Below are positions 18,711 through 27,899 of a DNA stretch of 64,000 nucleotides, one piece after another. Numbering within the stretch: position 1 is the stretch's first letter; each line of letters opens with the position of its first letter. Position numbers and translations under genes: made by a program. A model generated the notes under the pieces. That model did no database searches. It saw nothing but the letters and a program-made list of their open reading frames with translations, and was not told the DNA's origin. Source of the stretch: Algoriphagus sp. (GTDB lineage Bacteria > Bacteroidota > Bacteroidia > Cytophagales > Cyclobacteriaceae); NCBI RefSeq assembly GCF_030694375.1, contig NZ_JAUXYL010000041.1, positions 248,001 to 312,000 on the forward strand, in the 5' to 3' direction.

Positions 18711-19706
18711 GTGGTTAAGATTGGAAAGTTAGAGCTGGGGGAATTTCCCTTACTGCTCGCCCCGATGGAAGATGTGAGCGATCCACCCTTTCGCGCAGTC
18801 TGCAAACAGAACGGGGCAGACCTCATGTACACCGAGTTTATCAGCTCAGAAGGCCTGATTCGGGACGCTGCAAAAAGTATTCAAAAGCTGGACGTGTATG
18901 ATTATGAGCGCCCTATTGGTATTCAGATTTTCGGCAACGAAATCGAATCCATGCGTGAAGCAGCCGCTATTGCAGAGGAAGCTGGGCCGGATATTCTGGA
19001 TATCAACTACGGTTGCCCGGTTCACAAAGTAGCCTGTAAAGGTGCCGGTGCTGGAATACTACTCGATATCGACAAAATGGTCTCCATGACAGCAGAGATC
19101 GTGAAGCGCGTGAATATTCCTGTGACCGTCAAAACACGCTTGGGCTGGGATCACAATACCATCCGGATCGTGGAAGTAGCCGAGCGCCTGCAGGACGTTG
19201 GAATACAGGCCATTTCCATTCATGCCCGTACCCGTCAGCAGATGTATAAAGGTGAAGCAGACTGGAGCTATCTCAATCTGGTGAAGGAAAATCCAAGATT
19301 GCATATTCCCGTTTTCGGGAATGGTGATATTGATTCTCCTGAAAAAGCAGCCGAATACCGATCCAAATACAATGTAGACGGCATGATGATCGGACGGGCT
19401 TCGATCGGCTATCCATGGATATTTAATGAAATCAAGCATTATTTCGCAACAGGCGAAAAACTGACTCCCCCTGATTTGGACGAGCGGATCGCAGTGGCTA
19501 AAAAACACCTGGATTTTTCTGTGGGATGGAAAGGCGAAAAACAGGGAATCCTCGAAATGCGTCGTCACTACACGAATTATTTTCGTGGGATGCCCAATTT
19601 CAAGCCATTTAGGACTGAAATGGTAACTGCAGACACCTATGCTCAGGTAGCGGAAATTTTCGAACAGGTGGCTGCCGCTTATGCTGATTACGAATTTCAA
19701 CCCTGA
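18711..19706 (+). CDS. dusB: tRNA-dihydrouridine synthase DusB
   Basis: FMN- and NADPH-dependent reduction of uridine in the tRNA D-loop. 331 residues. GTG start: GTG GTT AAG gives (M)VKIGKLELG, and no ATG lies near. Motifs: LLAPMEDVSDPPFR (FMN site), GIQIFGN, DINYGCPVHKV with the catalytic Cys102, SIHARTRQQMYKGEADW and FGNGDI, GRASIGYPWIF. Followed by a strong terminator, so it is monocistronic. Confidence 0.93.
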   Translation: MVKIGKLELGEFPLLLAPMEDVSDPPFRAVCKQNGADLMYTEFISSEGLIRDAAKSIQKLDVYDYERPIGIQIFGNEIESMREAAAIAEEAGPDILDINYGCPVHKVACKGAGAGILLDIDKMVSMTAEIVKRVNIPVTVKTRLGWDHNTIRIVEVAERLQDVGIQAISIHARTRQQMYKGEADWSYLNLVKENPRLHIPVFGNGDIDSPEKAAEYRSKYNVDGMMIGRASIGYPWIFNEIKHYFATGEKLTPPDLDERIAVAKKHLDFSVGWKGEKQGILEMRRHYTNYFRGMPNFKPFRTEMVTADTYAQVAEIFEQVAAAYADYEFQP

Positions 19707-19714
19707 AATTGACC

Positions 19715-19750
19715 AGACCTCAGAATTTTAAACCCTGAGGTCTTTTTTTT
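19715..19750 (+). terminator. Rho-independent terminator of dusB
   Basis: AGACCTCAG (19715-19723) and CTGAGGTCT (19735-19743) form a 9-bp stem with an 11-nt loop, followed by eight T. Confidence 0.9.
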
Positions 19751-19781
19751 GGCTTAATTTCTTTTCGATTCACTTCCTTTG
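19749..19781 (+). promoter_or_regulatory. Probable promoter of EamA transporter gene
   Basis: TTG at 19749-19751 and TTCCTTTG at 19774-19781 with 22 bases between. The -7 box has T for A at position 2. The -33 element overlaps the T run of the dusB terminator. Confidence 0.4.
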
Positions 19782-19807
19782 CAGACGAATTTCTCCACGA
19801 AAAATTG

Positions 19808-20707
19808 ATGAGTACTTCTCGTTCGGAAAACAGCCTGAAAAACTGGGCTTTGCTGACTATTCTTACCTTAATCTGGGGAAGTTCTTTCATCCTGATCAAG
19901 CGTGGACTGGAAGTGTTCAGCCCGGGAGAAGTGGGAGCTTATCGAATGGTAGCTGCAGCGACTCTTTTACTCCCGCTTTCGCTTCCACGGATAAAAAATC
20001 TCAGTAAAACTCAGGTAAAGAATCTTCTCCTAGCCGGATTACTTGGGAGTTTTATACCCGCCTTTCTTTTCCCAATGGCTCAAACTCAACTGAGTAGTTC
20101 GCTGACTGGGGTACTCAATGCACTGACTCCACTTTTTGTCGTTTTGGTAGGGGCGGTTTTTTTTAATACCAGAATTACCCGGAGAAATGGACTTGGACTG
20201 TTCATTGCATTCATCGGAGTGATAATTCTGGTTGCATACAAGGAAGGTGGAAACTGGGGTGATTCCTTAGCGGGGATCAATGTCTATGGACTTTTTGTAA
20301 TCGCCGCCTGTATCTGCTACAGTTTCAACCTGCACGTGATCAAAACTCGCTTTACCAAACTGAAATCGATAGAAATCTCTTCGATTTCCTTGCTGATGAT
20401 CCTGCCAATGGCATTGATTTACCTATTTGCAGGGACTAACTTTTCGTACAAATTAGTCACACACCCCCAAGCCTGGGAAGCCTTGGGCTATCTGACCATA
20501 CTGGGTATGGTCGGCACGGCTACAGCCTTGGTACTATTTAATATTATGGTGAAAAGTGCCAGTCCTTTTTTCGCCAGCTTGGTGACTTACACGATCCCGA
20601 TTGTGGCGATTATGTGGGGCGTATTAGACGGAGAAGTACTGCTTATTGGGCACTATATTGGAATCGCAGGAGTGATACTTGGGGTTTGGATTGGCAACAG
20701 GAAATAG
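19808..20707 (+). CDS. EamA/DMT superfamily transporter
   Basis: 299 residues. The ATG at 19808 is preferred over the preceding TTG. Two EamA repeats of five spans each: TLIWGSSFILIKRGLEVFSPGEV opens the first (family hallmark W-G-S-x-F) and GLFVIAACICYSFNLHVIK the second. Substrate unknown; family members export metabolites or amino acids. Stands alone between dusB and a convergent gene. Confidence 0.85.
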   Translation: MSTSRSENSLKNWALLTILTLIWGSSFILIKRGLEVFSPGEVGAYRMVAAATLLLPLSLPRIKNLSKTQVKNLLLAGLLGSFIPAFLFPMAQTQLSSSLTGVLNALTPLFVVLVGAVFFNTRITRRNGLGLFIAFIGVIILVAYKEGGNWGDSLAGINVYGLFVIAACICYSFNLHVIKTRFTKLKSIEISSISLLMILPMALIYLFAGTNFSYKLVTHPQAWEALGYLTILGMVGTATALVLFNIMVKSASPFFASLVTYTIPIVAIMWGVLDGEVLLIGHYIGIAGVILGVWIGNRK

Positions 20708-20728
20708 CCATTTGCTGGGCAAAACTGG

Positions 20729-21628
20729 TTATTTCCCTTCCAGTAGCATCTTTATTTCCTTCTTGCTCAACTCAAGCATGAGTACCTCCTTGGGATGAAT
20801 TGCGGTCAGGCCACTCAGCGCTTTGATTTCAATGTTTCCTTCGCTACTGGCAAAAACCACCGGGAAATAGGTGTATTTAAATTTGTCAATCCCTTCTTTA
20901 ACAGTTTTTTGATTCACCATCCGTACATGGGGTCCCTGATGGTAATTTTCTCCTCCCGACTCCGCCAAAACTTGACCCGGCAGCACCACATCACCAACTT
21001 CTACTTTTTCGGAACCGGCCTTTAGAACCACCAACCTGGTGATTGTGCCGTCTTCGTGGTAAATCTCCATGTAATTTTCATCTGCAGAGTAATTTAAGTT
21101 TTCCTTATCACTCTTAACGTCCATTCTCATTTCTGCAATCACTCCTTTTCTGGGCGCAACAATAGCGGTTGGCTGTTCAAAATTGAAAGAAATACCCACA
21201 TAGGTTTCGTATCCCTCTTCCTTTTTCAATGTTTCGGCGATGTTGTGGTTCAAAATGGCTTTGACTTGAGTTCCCTCAGGCACAGGGATCAAATAGATTG
21301 GATCAATCTTAGTTTTCCCGAAAACATTACCTTTTGCGTAGCTGAATCCATATCGATAATTGGTCCCTTGCCCGGCAAGAGTAGGTTTCAGCGTAGCAAC
21401 CTTTGTCCTCCCCGGTAAGGCAATTCCCGTGACATTGCCGCCTCCGGAAGTGGTCATATTTTGAAGCTGTGAGAAATTCAGAATCACTGAATATGGTATT
21501 TTTGTAGGATTAACTGCATAAAACAGCACATTACGATCCGAGTCCTGTTCAGATTCTATGGTAATCTGAGCATAAAGACCGGAACTGCTGAAGAGAAGAA
21601 TAATTAGCGAAAAAGCGAATCTTGACAT
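20729..21628 (-). CDS. M23-like (LytM fold) protein lacking catalytic residues
   Basis: 299 residues with a signal peptide (MSRFAFSLIILLFSSSGLYA). Residues about 140-240 align by pattern to the LytM/M23 core: ETYVGISFNFEQPTAIVAPRKG, then YMEIYHEDG, VEVGDVVLPGQVLAESGG and GPHVRM. The zinc residues of active M23 enzymes are replaced: the HxxxD position reads YVGIS, and HxH reads His234-Val-Arg236. It is therefore probably a non-catalytic periplasmic peptidoglycan-binding or regulatory protein, like degenerate LytM factors. Role inferred only. Confidence 0.75.
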   Translation of the reverse strand: MSRFAFSLIILLFSSSGLYAQITIESEQDSDRNVLFYAVNPTKIPYSVILNFSQLQNMTTSGGGNVTGIALPGRTKVATLKPTLAGQGTNYRYGFSYAKGNVFGKTKIDPIYLIPVPEGTQVKAILNHNIAETLKKEEGYETYVGISFNFEQPTAIVAPRKGVIAEMRMDVKSDKENLNYSADENYMEIYHEDGTITRLVVLKAGSEKVEVGDVVLPGQVLAESGGENYHQGPHVRMVNQKTVKEGIDKFKYTYFPVVFASSEGNIEIKALSGLTAIHPKEVLMLELSKKEIKMLLEGK

Positions 21629-21869
21629 TTGATAAATAAATTTTGGAAATTTAAAGCTTAGGTTGAAAGAAAAAAAGATTCACGGCAAAATGCAACCTCA
21701 TCCCCCTGTTTTTGACCTTTCTCAAACTTTTTGGATTTTTCGTCTGGAAAAATCCCCTAATTTCCCATTTCGAACAAATTTTAAATCTAGGTTCTGTTAC
21801 TGCTTTAGGGTGTAAAGCCGTACCAGATCTTCACGAGTATTCTTTTCCAATCCCCAAAAAACTTTACCC

Positions 21870-24791
21870 ATGAGAAAATACCTACTCTTGGTCTGGTTAC
21901 TCTGCCTGACCGCCACTTTTGCGCAAGCGCAGGAGACCAAACCCATGTCCTGGAAGGATGTCGCCACCTGGAAATACATGCCTAACAGTGCTTTTAAACT
22001 TTCACCGGACGGTCAGTGGATGGCTTATGCCTTGGTCGGCATCGAATCAGATGGCGAACTGATTCTACAAAAAGTAGCCGATCCCACTTCCAAAAAGACT
22101 TTCCCAATTGGAAACACCACCTTCCCCAACTTTGACTTTAGCCAAAACAGTCAATGGATTGCTTTCAAAGAATATCCAAAGTTCAAGGAGAAAGAGTCCA
22201 ATGAAAAAGCCAAAGGCAAGCCTCTCAAGGAAAAACTTCACCTGATCAAACTCGGAACGGAAGACAAAAAGACCTTTGAAGGTGCCGGTGGATTCAGCTT
22301 CAACAATCAAGCATCCTCGCATCTACTGATCAATCTGCCCAAAGAAGGCAACGGAGACGCCAAAGGCTCCGATGTATTGATCTATCATCTCAGTTCAGGC
22401 AAATCCCAAAACCTGGGAAATGTCCGCGAGCACGCCGCAAACAAAGCCGGTACTCACCTCGCTTATTCAGTAGATGCAGCCAACTCACAAGGAAACGGCT
22501 TGTACCTTTTGACCCTTTCCAACAGCTCCATTCAAGTTCTGGATTCAGATGAAGCGGGCTACCAAAGCATCAATTGGACCGAAAAAGGCGATGCATTTGC
22601 TGCCCTGAAGATGAAGAAGGACAAGAAATACAAGCAGGATCGTGGCATTTTACTCGGGGTGAAAAACATCAATAATCCTCAGCTGACGCAATACGAACCT
22701 GCCAAAGATTCTACAGGATTTGACCAAAAATACACCATTAGCCAAAACCGCCGTCCGATGTGGTCGGAGGATTTGACCCGACTTTTCTACGGCATTCATC
22801 CCTTGGTTTTGGCAGAAAAAGAAAGCCCGAAAAAGGAAGAAAACAAAGATTCGCTAGCTACTGCGGAGTCCGTAAAAATCGCCAAAATTATGGCGGATAC
22901 TACCATTAAGTCCATTGCTGATTTACAGAAAGCGATCGCGAAATTGGATACCGGAAAAGTAAATGGCAAAAAATCCAACGATGCCAAAAAACCTGAAATG
23001 ACCATCTGGCATTGGCAGGATGATCGTCTCCAATCCCGTCAGCAGGTGATGGAAAACATGGACAAAAACTACAGCTTTTGGGCCATGTATGATGTTGCTG
23101 GCAAGAAGCACATCGCCCTTCAAGACAGCAGCATGAAGGATCTGAATATTTTACCCTATCAGCACTTTGCACTGGGATCTGATCAGCAAAGCTATGAGCT
23201 AGACATCAATTTGAATGGGCAAAATTATCTGGACTACTTCTTAGTGGATTTGAAAACAGGAGCTAAGACTCCGCTTTTCGAGAACTTCTACCTCCCATCC
23301 TATGCTTCGATGCCTCGTCCGTCAACTGATGGCAAAAAGCTGCTTTACGGCAAAGACGGACATTTCTATGTTTACGATATCCTAGCAAAAACCCATACCA
23401 ACATCACCGAGAAGCTTCCCGTCTCAATGATCAATACCGAAGATGATCACAATGTGAAAGATCCTCTTCAGAATCCATTGGGATGGAGCAGCGACAGCAA
23501 ATATGTGCTCGTTCGTGACGGTTGGGACATCTGGCAGATTCCGATGTCGGCAAAAGAAAGTCCGATCAACCTCACCCAAAACGGCAAAAAAGATAAAATC
23601 CGCTATCAGTATCGCTTCACACTGGATCCAGAGGAGAAAGGAATCGACTTGAGCAAGACAGTCTATATCCGTACCTACGGTGAAAACTCCAAGAAAAGCG
23701 GCGTGGCAACCCTTTCTCCCGCAAAAGCCGGATTGGCTGTAGGACCCAAAATGCTTCTCTGGGAAGATGCCAACATCGGTGGAATCGCTAAAGCTGAAAA
23801 GTCAAGTGTTTTCACCTATTCCAAAGAGAAATTCAACGAACCTACTCAGATCTACCTCACAGATGCTACTTTGGCTAATGGCAGAAAAGTCACCGAAAAT
23901 GCACCGGATGCAGGAAAATTTGCCTGGTCAACCGGGGTCCGATTGGTGGATTATGTGACCACAAAAGGCGATTCGCTTCAGGCGGCGCTATTCCTTCCGG
24001 CAGGTTATGTGGAAGGACAAAAGTATCCGACGGTGGTTTATTACTACGAAAAGCTTTCTCAAACCCTCCACTCTTGGGCTAATCCCGGTTACAGCGGAAC
24101 AGGCTGGAATCCCAGTCTTTATACCAGCAACGGCTACGCAGTGTTGATTCCGGATATCGTATACAAAATGGACGACCCGGGTATGTCCGCAGTTTGGGCG
24201 GTTCTCCCCGCTGTTGACGCAGCGATTAAAACAGGTGTCATTGACGAAAGCAAAATGGGACTCCACGGTCACAGTTGGGGCGGCTATCAGACTTCCTTCC
24301 TGATCACCCAAACGACTAGATTCAAAGCAGCTGCTGCCGGTGCACCGCTGACCAATATGATCTCGATGTATGATCTCATCTATTGGAATTCGGGAGGAGG
24401 AAATATGTCGATCTTTGAGGCTTCGCAAGGTAGATTCCTAGGTGGACCTTGGGAGAACTGGGATGCTTACGAGCGAAACAGTCCGATCTATCATGTGAAA
24501 AATGTGCAGACTCCGCTATTGATGCTTCACAATGACAAAGACGGAGCAGTGGACTTCACGCAGGGCGTGGAATATTACAATGCACTTCGCCGCTTGAAAA
24601 AGCCAGTTATTATGGTTCAGTATCTGGGAGAAAACCACGGCCTCGGCAAACTCGAAAACCGAAAAGACTACAGTGTACGAATGATGGAGTTCTTTGATCA
24701 CCACCTCAAAGATCAGCCTGCACCTGAGTGGATGAGCAAGGGAGTTCCAAGATTGAAATTGGGTGAGCACTTGGAGGAAAGAGCTTTCTGA
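21870..24791 (+). CDS. Prolyl oligopeptidase family (S9) serine peptidase
   Basis: 973 residues, exported (signal peptide MRKYLLLVWLLCLTATFAQA). N-terminal beta-propeller region about 30-690 with TolB/DPP-like repeats (LSPDGQWMAY, DFSQNSQWIAF), with a Lys/Glu-rich insertion about 310-370. The C-terminal hydrolase carries nucleophile Ser802 in LHGHSWGGYQ, Asp891 in HNDKDGAVDF and His923 in GENHGLGK. Probably a periplasmic aminopeptidase or dipeptidyl peptidase; its size is larger than the usual 650-750 because of the extra propeller material. Followed by a terminator. Confidence 0.9.
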   Translation: MRKYLLLVWLLCLTATFAQAQETKPMSWKDVATWKYMPNSAFKLSPDGQWMAYALVGIESDGELILQKVADPTSKKTFPIGNTTFPNFDFSQNSQWIAFKEYPKFKEKESNEKAKGKPLKEKLHLIKLGTEDKKTFEGAGGFSFNNQASSHLLINLPKEGNGDAKGSDVLIYHLSSGKSQNLGNVREHAANKAGTHLAYSVDAANSQGNGLYLLTLSNSSIQVLDSDEAGYQSINWTEKGDAFAALKMKKDKKYKQDRGILLGVKNINNPQLTQYEPAKDSTGFDQKYTISQNRRPMWSEDLTRLFYGIHPLVLAEKESPKKEENKDSLATAESVKIAKIMADTTIKSIADLQKAIAKLDTGKVNGKKSNDAKKPEMTIWHWQDDRLQSRQQVMENMDKNYSFWAMYDVAGKKHIALQDSSMKDLNILPYQHFALGSDQQSYELDINLNGQNYLDYFLVDLKTGAKTPLFENFYLPSYASMPRPSTDGKKLLYGKDGHFYVYDILAKTHTNITEKLPVSMINTEDDHNVKDPLQNPLGWSSDSKYVLVRDGWDIWQIPMSAKESPINLTQNGKKDKIRYQYRFTLDPEEKGIDLSKTVYIRTYGENSKKSGVATLSPAKAGLAVGPKMLLWEDANIGGIAKAEKSSVFTYSKEKFNEPTQIYLTDATLANGRKVTENAPDAGKFAWSTGVRLVDYVTTKGDSLQAALFLPAGYVEGQKYPTVVYYYEKLSQTLHSWANPGYSGTGWNPSLYTSNGYAVLIPDIVYKMDDPGMSAVWAVLPAVDAAIKTGVIDESKMGLHGHSWGGYQTSFLITQTTRFKAAAAGAPLTNMISMYDLIYWNSGGGNMSIFEASQGRFLGGPWENWDAYERNSPIYHVKNVQTPLLMLHNDKDGAVDFTQGVEYYNALRRLKKPVIMVQYLGENHGLGKLENRKDYSVRMMEFFDHHLKDQPAPEWMSKGVPRLKLGEHLEERAF

Positions 24792-24830
24792 ATTTCGGAT
24801 TTGTGATTTCGGATTTCGGATTTGAGACAA
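24792..24830. repeat. GATTTCG tandem micro-repeat after S9 gene
   Basis: Starts directly at the stop codon. It reads AATTTCGGATTTG then GATTTCGGATTTCGGATTTG. The same unit is found after ccmF at 48768. Confidence 0.7.
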
Positions 24831-24852
24831 TCCAAATTTTACCTGAGTATCT

Positions 24853-24888
24853 AAAATCCCCCGGGTGAATTTCATCAGGGGATTTTTT
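24853..24888 (+). terminator. Rho-independent terminator of S9 gene
   Basis: AAAATCCCC (24853-24861) and GGGGATTTT (24878-24886) form a 9-bp stem with a 16-nt loop, in which a CGGG can add pairs; T run to 24888. Confidence 0.8.
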
Positions 24889-24891
24889 GTG

Positions 24892-25266
24892 TCAAATGAG
24901 ACTTTTGGTTTTCAGTTTTCTTTCTAGATATAAGAATTGTTTTAGCTTCATTTGAAGTAGTTCCTCCTCGCTCATATTCTTAAAAACTTCTTCATACGGT
25001 CTCAGTTTTTCTTTAACAAAGTATGGGCTAGGCTTTTCTCCTTCCTTTACCCTAACTACAAAAGTATCTCCAAGCTTAATTTCTTTATTGAGCCACTCCA
25101 CGGATTCATCTACGTCTAAATTGTTAGCTCCCAAACTCACTTCTAGATTTCTTTCTCTTCCTTCGGGATTTTTAGTGAAGATTAGGGTCATGGAAACATT
25201 TTCAAATCCAGCAAATATTGTCCTCCCGCCCTCTTCCAACTCAAAACCTAAGATTTTATCATTCAT
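24892..25266 (-). CDS. Hypothetical protein, second of a paralogous pair
   Basis: 124 residues, no signal peptide or span, acidic. Predicted mixed beta N-terminal part, then WLNKEIKLGDTFVVRVKEGEKPSP and a C-terminal helix EEELLQMKLKQFLYLERKL. The upstream gene has the same order: a W..WKLEKGDEIRISVVDVKN block and helix EEQLKEELATYLSLKQELE. The two overlap by 4 bases (ATGA) and so are probably translated together. No family recognised. Pairs of small cytosolic acidic proteins like this are sometimes immunity proteins, but no toxin gene lies beside them. Confidence 0.65.
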   Translation of the reverse strand: MNDKILGFELEEGGRTIFAGFENVSMTLIFTKNPEGRERNLEVSLGANNLDVDESVEWLNKEIKLGDTFVVRVKEGEKPSPYFVKEKLRPYEEVFKNMSEEELLQMKLKQFLYLERKLKTKSLI

Positions 25267-25592
25267 AACAGCTTTGCATTTTCTAGTTCTTGCTTTAAAG
25301 ATAGGTAGGTAGCCAACTCCTCTTTTAATTGCTCCTCTGAAGTGGTTTCGATTTCTTTTATTTTTGGTTCCGTTATGTTTTTGACATCAACTACTGAAAT
25401 GCGGATTTCATCGCCTTTCTCCAATTTCCATGAACCCCAATTCAAGTACTCTTCCATAAAATAATTGGATCCACAGATATCCAAATTAATCTCCTCACGA
25501 TTCTCAGTTTTAACCATCGAAAAAATCACATGCGTAGCTTCCGCAGTAACTTCAAAAGATTCATTTTTTAGAGCAATTTTAAATCCTATCAT
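25263..25592 (-). CDS. Hypothetical protein, first of a paralogous pair
   Basis: 109 residues, cytosolic by sequence. N-terminus MIGFKIALKNESFEVTAEAT, then strands up to WGSWKLEKGDEIRISVVDV and a terminal amphipathic helix. Weakly similar to the overlapping downstream gene in architecture, which suggests an old tandem duplication. Function not recognised. The 129 bases upstream separate it from the divergent NfeD-like gene; I see no -7 box in them. Confidence 0.65.
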   Translation of the reverse strand: MIGFKIALKNESFEVTAEATHVIFSMVKTENREEINLDICGSNYFMEEYLNWGSWKLEKGDEIRISVVDVKNITEPKIKEIETTSEEQLKEELATYLSLKQELENAKLL

Positions 25593-25721
25593 GGGTTAAT
25601 TATCATAATGGTTTACATATTCTGTATTTATTTTCAAACCTCCTGCCTCCAATTTTGCAATTCTTAAAAATTAAAGATATAATTATACACAGAATTTATC
25701 ACCCTTTAATTAGCCAGCAAA

Positions 25722-26288
25722 ATGGAGTTTTTAGCCGAAATGGAACCCTCGCTCCGGGCGCTTTGGTACATTGCGCTGCCTGTTTCTTTTATTTTTCTGC
25801 TTCAAACCATCATGACCTTTATCGGTTCAGATTCTACCGAGGGGCTGAATGCGGATTTTGACGGAAATCTGGAAGGTGTCGAAGCTCCAATGCAACTCTT
25901 TACACTTCGAAACCTGATCAATTTCCTGCTGGGATTTAGCTGGACCGGAATTACGTTTTATGATGCAATCCCCAATTACTTTATCCTGATCTTGCTTTCC
26001 GCTCTGGTAGGTCTTGGGTTTGTGTGGGTTTTCTTTTTCATCATCAAGCAAATCCAAAAACTCGCCGAAGACAACACCTTCAGGCTGGAGCAAGCTTTGC
26101 AAAAAACCGGAACAGTTTACCTTTCCATTCCCGAACACAGGCAAGGCGTTGGCAAAATCTCTGTCAGCGTCAAGGGTTCCCAAAAGGAACTAAGCGCAAT
26201 CTCTCTTGGTGATCGAATCGAAACCGGAGCTGCAATCAAAGTGATAGGCGTGGAAGGAAGCAATCTTTTAATCGTAGAAAAAATCTAA
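25722..26288 (+). CDS. NfeD-like membrane protein, flotillin partner
   Basis: 188 residues: three membrane spans (about 14-34, 61-80, 85-109), then a C-terminal OB-fold-like domain at 126-188 with GVGKISVSVKGSQKELSAIS and GAAIKVIGVEGSNLLIVEK, typical of short NfeD/YuaF-type proteins. It stands 13 bases before the flotillin gene, the standard NfeD-flotillin operon. Thought to organise membrane microdomains with flotillin. The ATG giving MEFLAEMEPSLRALWYI is used. Confidence 0.82.
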   Translation: MEFLAEMEPSLRALWYIALPVSFIFLLQTIMTFIGSDSTEGLNADFDGNLEGVEAPMQLFTLRNLINFLLGFSWTGITFYDAIPNYFILILLSALVGLGFVWVFFFIIKQIQKLAEDNTFRLEQALQKTGTVYLSIPEHRQGVGKISVSVKGSQKELSAISLGDRIETGAAIKVIGVEGSNLLIVEKI

Positions 26289-26301
26289 ATCAACCCTTTT
26301 T

Positions 26302-27816
26302 ATGGATCCTTTAATTTTAATACTGGCGGGGGCCTTTGTTGTCTTCGTCACCATCATCGCCTTAGTTTCCCGCTACAAGCGATGTCCTTCTGACAAAATC
26401 CTCGTCGTCTACGGTAAGACCGGTGGCACTTCTGCCAAATGTATCCACGGTGGAGGGGCATTCATTTGGCCTGTGATCCAAGACTATGCTTACTTGGATC
26501 TCAAGCCGATTTCCATTGAGGCCAACTTGACCAATGCGCTTTCCCGTCAAAATATCCGTGTGGATGTTCCTTGCCGATTTACTATCGCCATTTCCACGGA
26601 TTCAGACACCATGAATACTGCCGCCGAGCGATTGCTAGGACTTGCTCATGAGCAAATTCAGGAATTGGCCAAAGATATTCTATTTGGTCAGTTGCGTTTG
26701 GTGATTGCCACGATGACCATCGAGGAAATTAACTCCGACCGGGATAAGTTTCTGGACAATATCTCCAAAAACGTGGACTCCGAACTCAAGAAAATCGGCT
26801 TGAAACTGATCAACGTCAACGTTACAGATATCAAAGACGAGTCAGGTTACATCGAAGCGTTGGGAAAAGAAGCTGCCGCAAAAGCCATCAACGAAGCGAA
26901 AATTTCTGTTGCAGAGCAGGAAAAAATCGGTGAAACCGGAAAAGCCCTTGCAGACCGGGAAAAAGACGTCCAAATCGCCGATACACAGCGGGACCGCGAT
27001 GTGAAAATCGCCATCACCCTCAAGGATCGGGAAGTAAGCATCGCAGAAGCCCAAAAAGATGAGAGCATCGGTAAAGCGGAAGCGCAACGAGACACCCGAG
27101 TCAAAACCTCCGAAGCCAATGCAATCGCGATCAAAGGGGAAAACGAAGCTAAAATTTCCATTGCCCAATCGGATGCGCTAAGAAGGGAAAAAGAAGCGGA
27201 AGCGCTGAGAATTGCCTTGGCATCGGAAAAAGTTCAGGCGGCAAAGGCCCTGGAAGAAGCTTACTTAGCCGAGCAAAAGGCGGAAACAGCCCGAGCTGAG
27301 CGAGAGCGATCCACCCAAAATGCAAACATTGTAATCCCTGCCGAAATTGCCAAGCAGCGCGCGATCATTGAAGCACAAGCTGAAGCTGAGCGAATCCGTG
27401 AACAGGCAAAAGGTGAAGCAGATGCGATTTTTGCCAAGATGGAAGCAGAAGCAAAAGGTCTCTATGAAATTCTGACCAAGCAAGCCGAAGGTTACCGCGA
27501 TGTAGTCGCTGCTGCAGGTGGAGATCCTACCAAAGCCTTCCAACTCTTGCTGATTGAGAAACTCCCTGAGCTTGTCAAAACTCAGGTAGAAGCTGTCAAA
27601 AACATCAAAATCGACAAAATCACCGTTTGGGATTCTGGACAAGGTGAAAATGGCAATAACTCCACGGCCAACTTTGTCTCAGGCATGATGAAAACCGTCC
27701 CGCCGCTGAATGACCTTTTTAATATGGCCGGACTCAACCTTCCGACTTATTTGAAGGGAGAAGATGAGAAAAAAGATTCTCCTAAAAAGCCTGAAAAGGA
27801 ACAAGAGAACGGATAA
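26302..27816 (+). CDS. Flotillin family (SPFH) protein, YqiK-type
   Basis: 504 residues. One N-terminal span (4-22), SPFH/band-7 domain about 30-200 (ISIEANLTNALSRQNIRVDVP, LRLVIATMTIEEINSDRDKF), and a long Ala/Glu coiled coil about 205-400 with repeated D-R-D/D-R-E stretches characteristic of flotillins. The end is a Lys/Glu-rich tail. Scaffolds membrane domains at the inner membrane with its NfeD partner upstream. Followed by a strong terminator. Confidence 0.92.
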   Translation: MDPLILILAGAFVVFVTIIALVSRYKRCPSDKILVVYGKTGGTSAKCIHGGGAFIWPVIQDYAYLDLKPISIEANLTNALSRQNIRVDVPCRFTIAISTDSDTMNTAAERLLGLAHEQIQELAKDILFGQLRLVIATMTIEEINSDRDKFLDNISKNVDSELKKIGLKLINVNVTDIKDESGYIEALGKEAAAKAINEAKISVAEQEKIGETGKALADREKDVQIADTQRDRDVKIAITLKDREVSIAEAQKDESIGKAEAQRDTRVKTSEANAIAIKGENEAKISIAQSDALRREKEAEALRIALASEKVQAAKALEEAYLAEQKAETARAERERSTQNANIVIPAEIAKQRAIIEAQAEAERIREQAKGEADAIFAKMEAEAKGLYEILTKQAEGYRDVVAAAGGDPTKAFQLLLIEKLPELVKTQVEAVKNIKIDKITVWDSGQGENGNNSTANFVSGMMKTVPPLNDLFNMAGLNLPTYLKGEDEKKDSPKKPEKEQENG

Positions 27817-27822
27817 GTTTCC

Positions 27823-27855
27823 AAATCCCCGAATGCTGATTCGGGGATTTTTTTT
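27823..27855 (+). terminator. Rho-independent terminator of flotillin operon
   Basis: AAATCCCCGAA (27823-27833) and its complement (27840-27850): an 11-bp perfect stem, a 6-nt loop, then a run of T to 27855. Confidence 0.92.
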
Positions 27856-27899
27856 GCCTAAAAAGTATATCCGCAATCACTTGGCAGGGAGCATATTTT

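Noticed and set aside
19059..19700. 213-codon minus-strand frame
   Set aside because: Antisense to dusB, whose motifs are complete; composition is that of a shadow frame.
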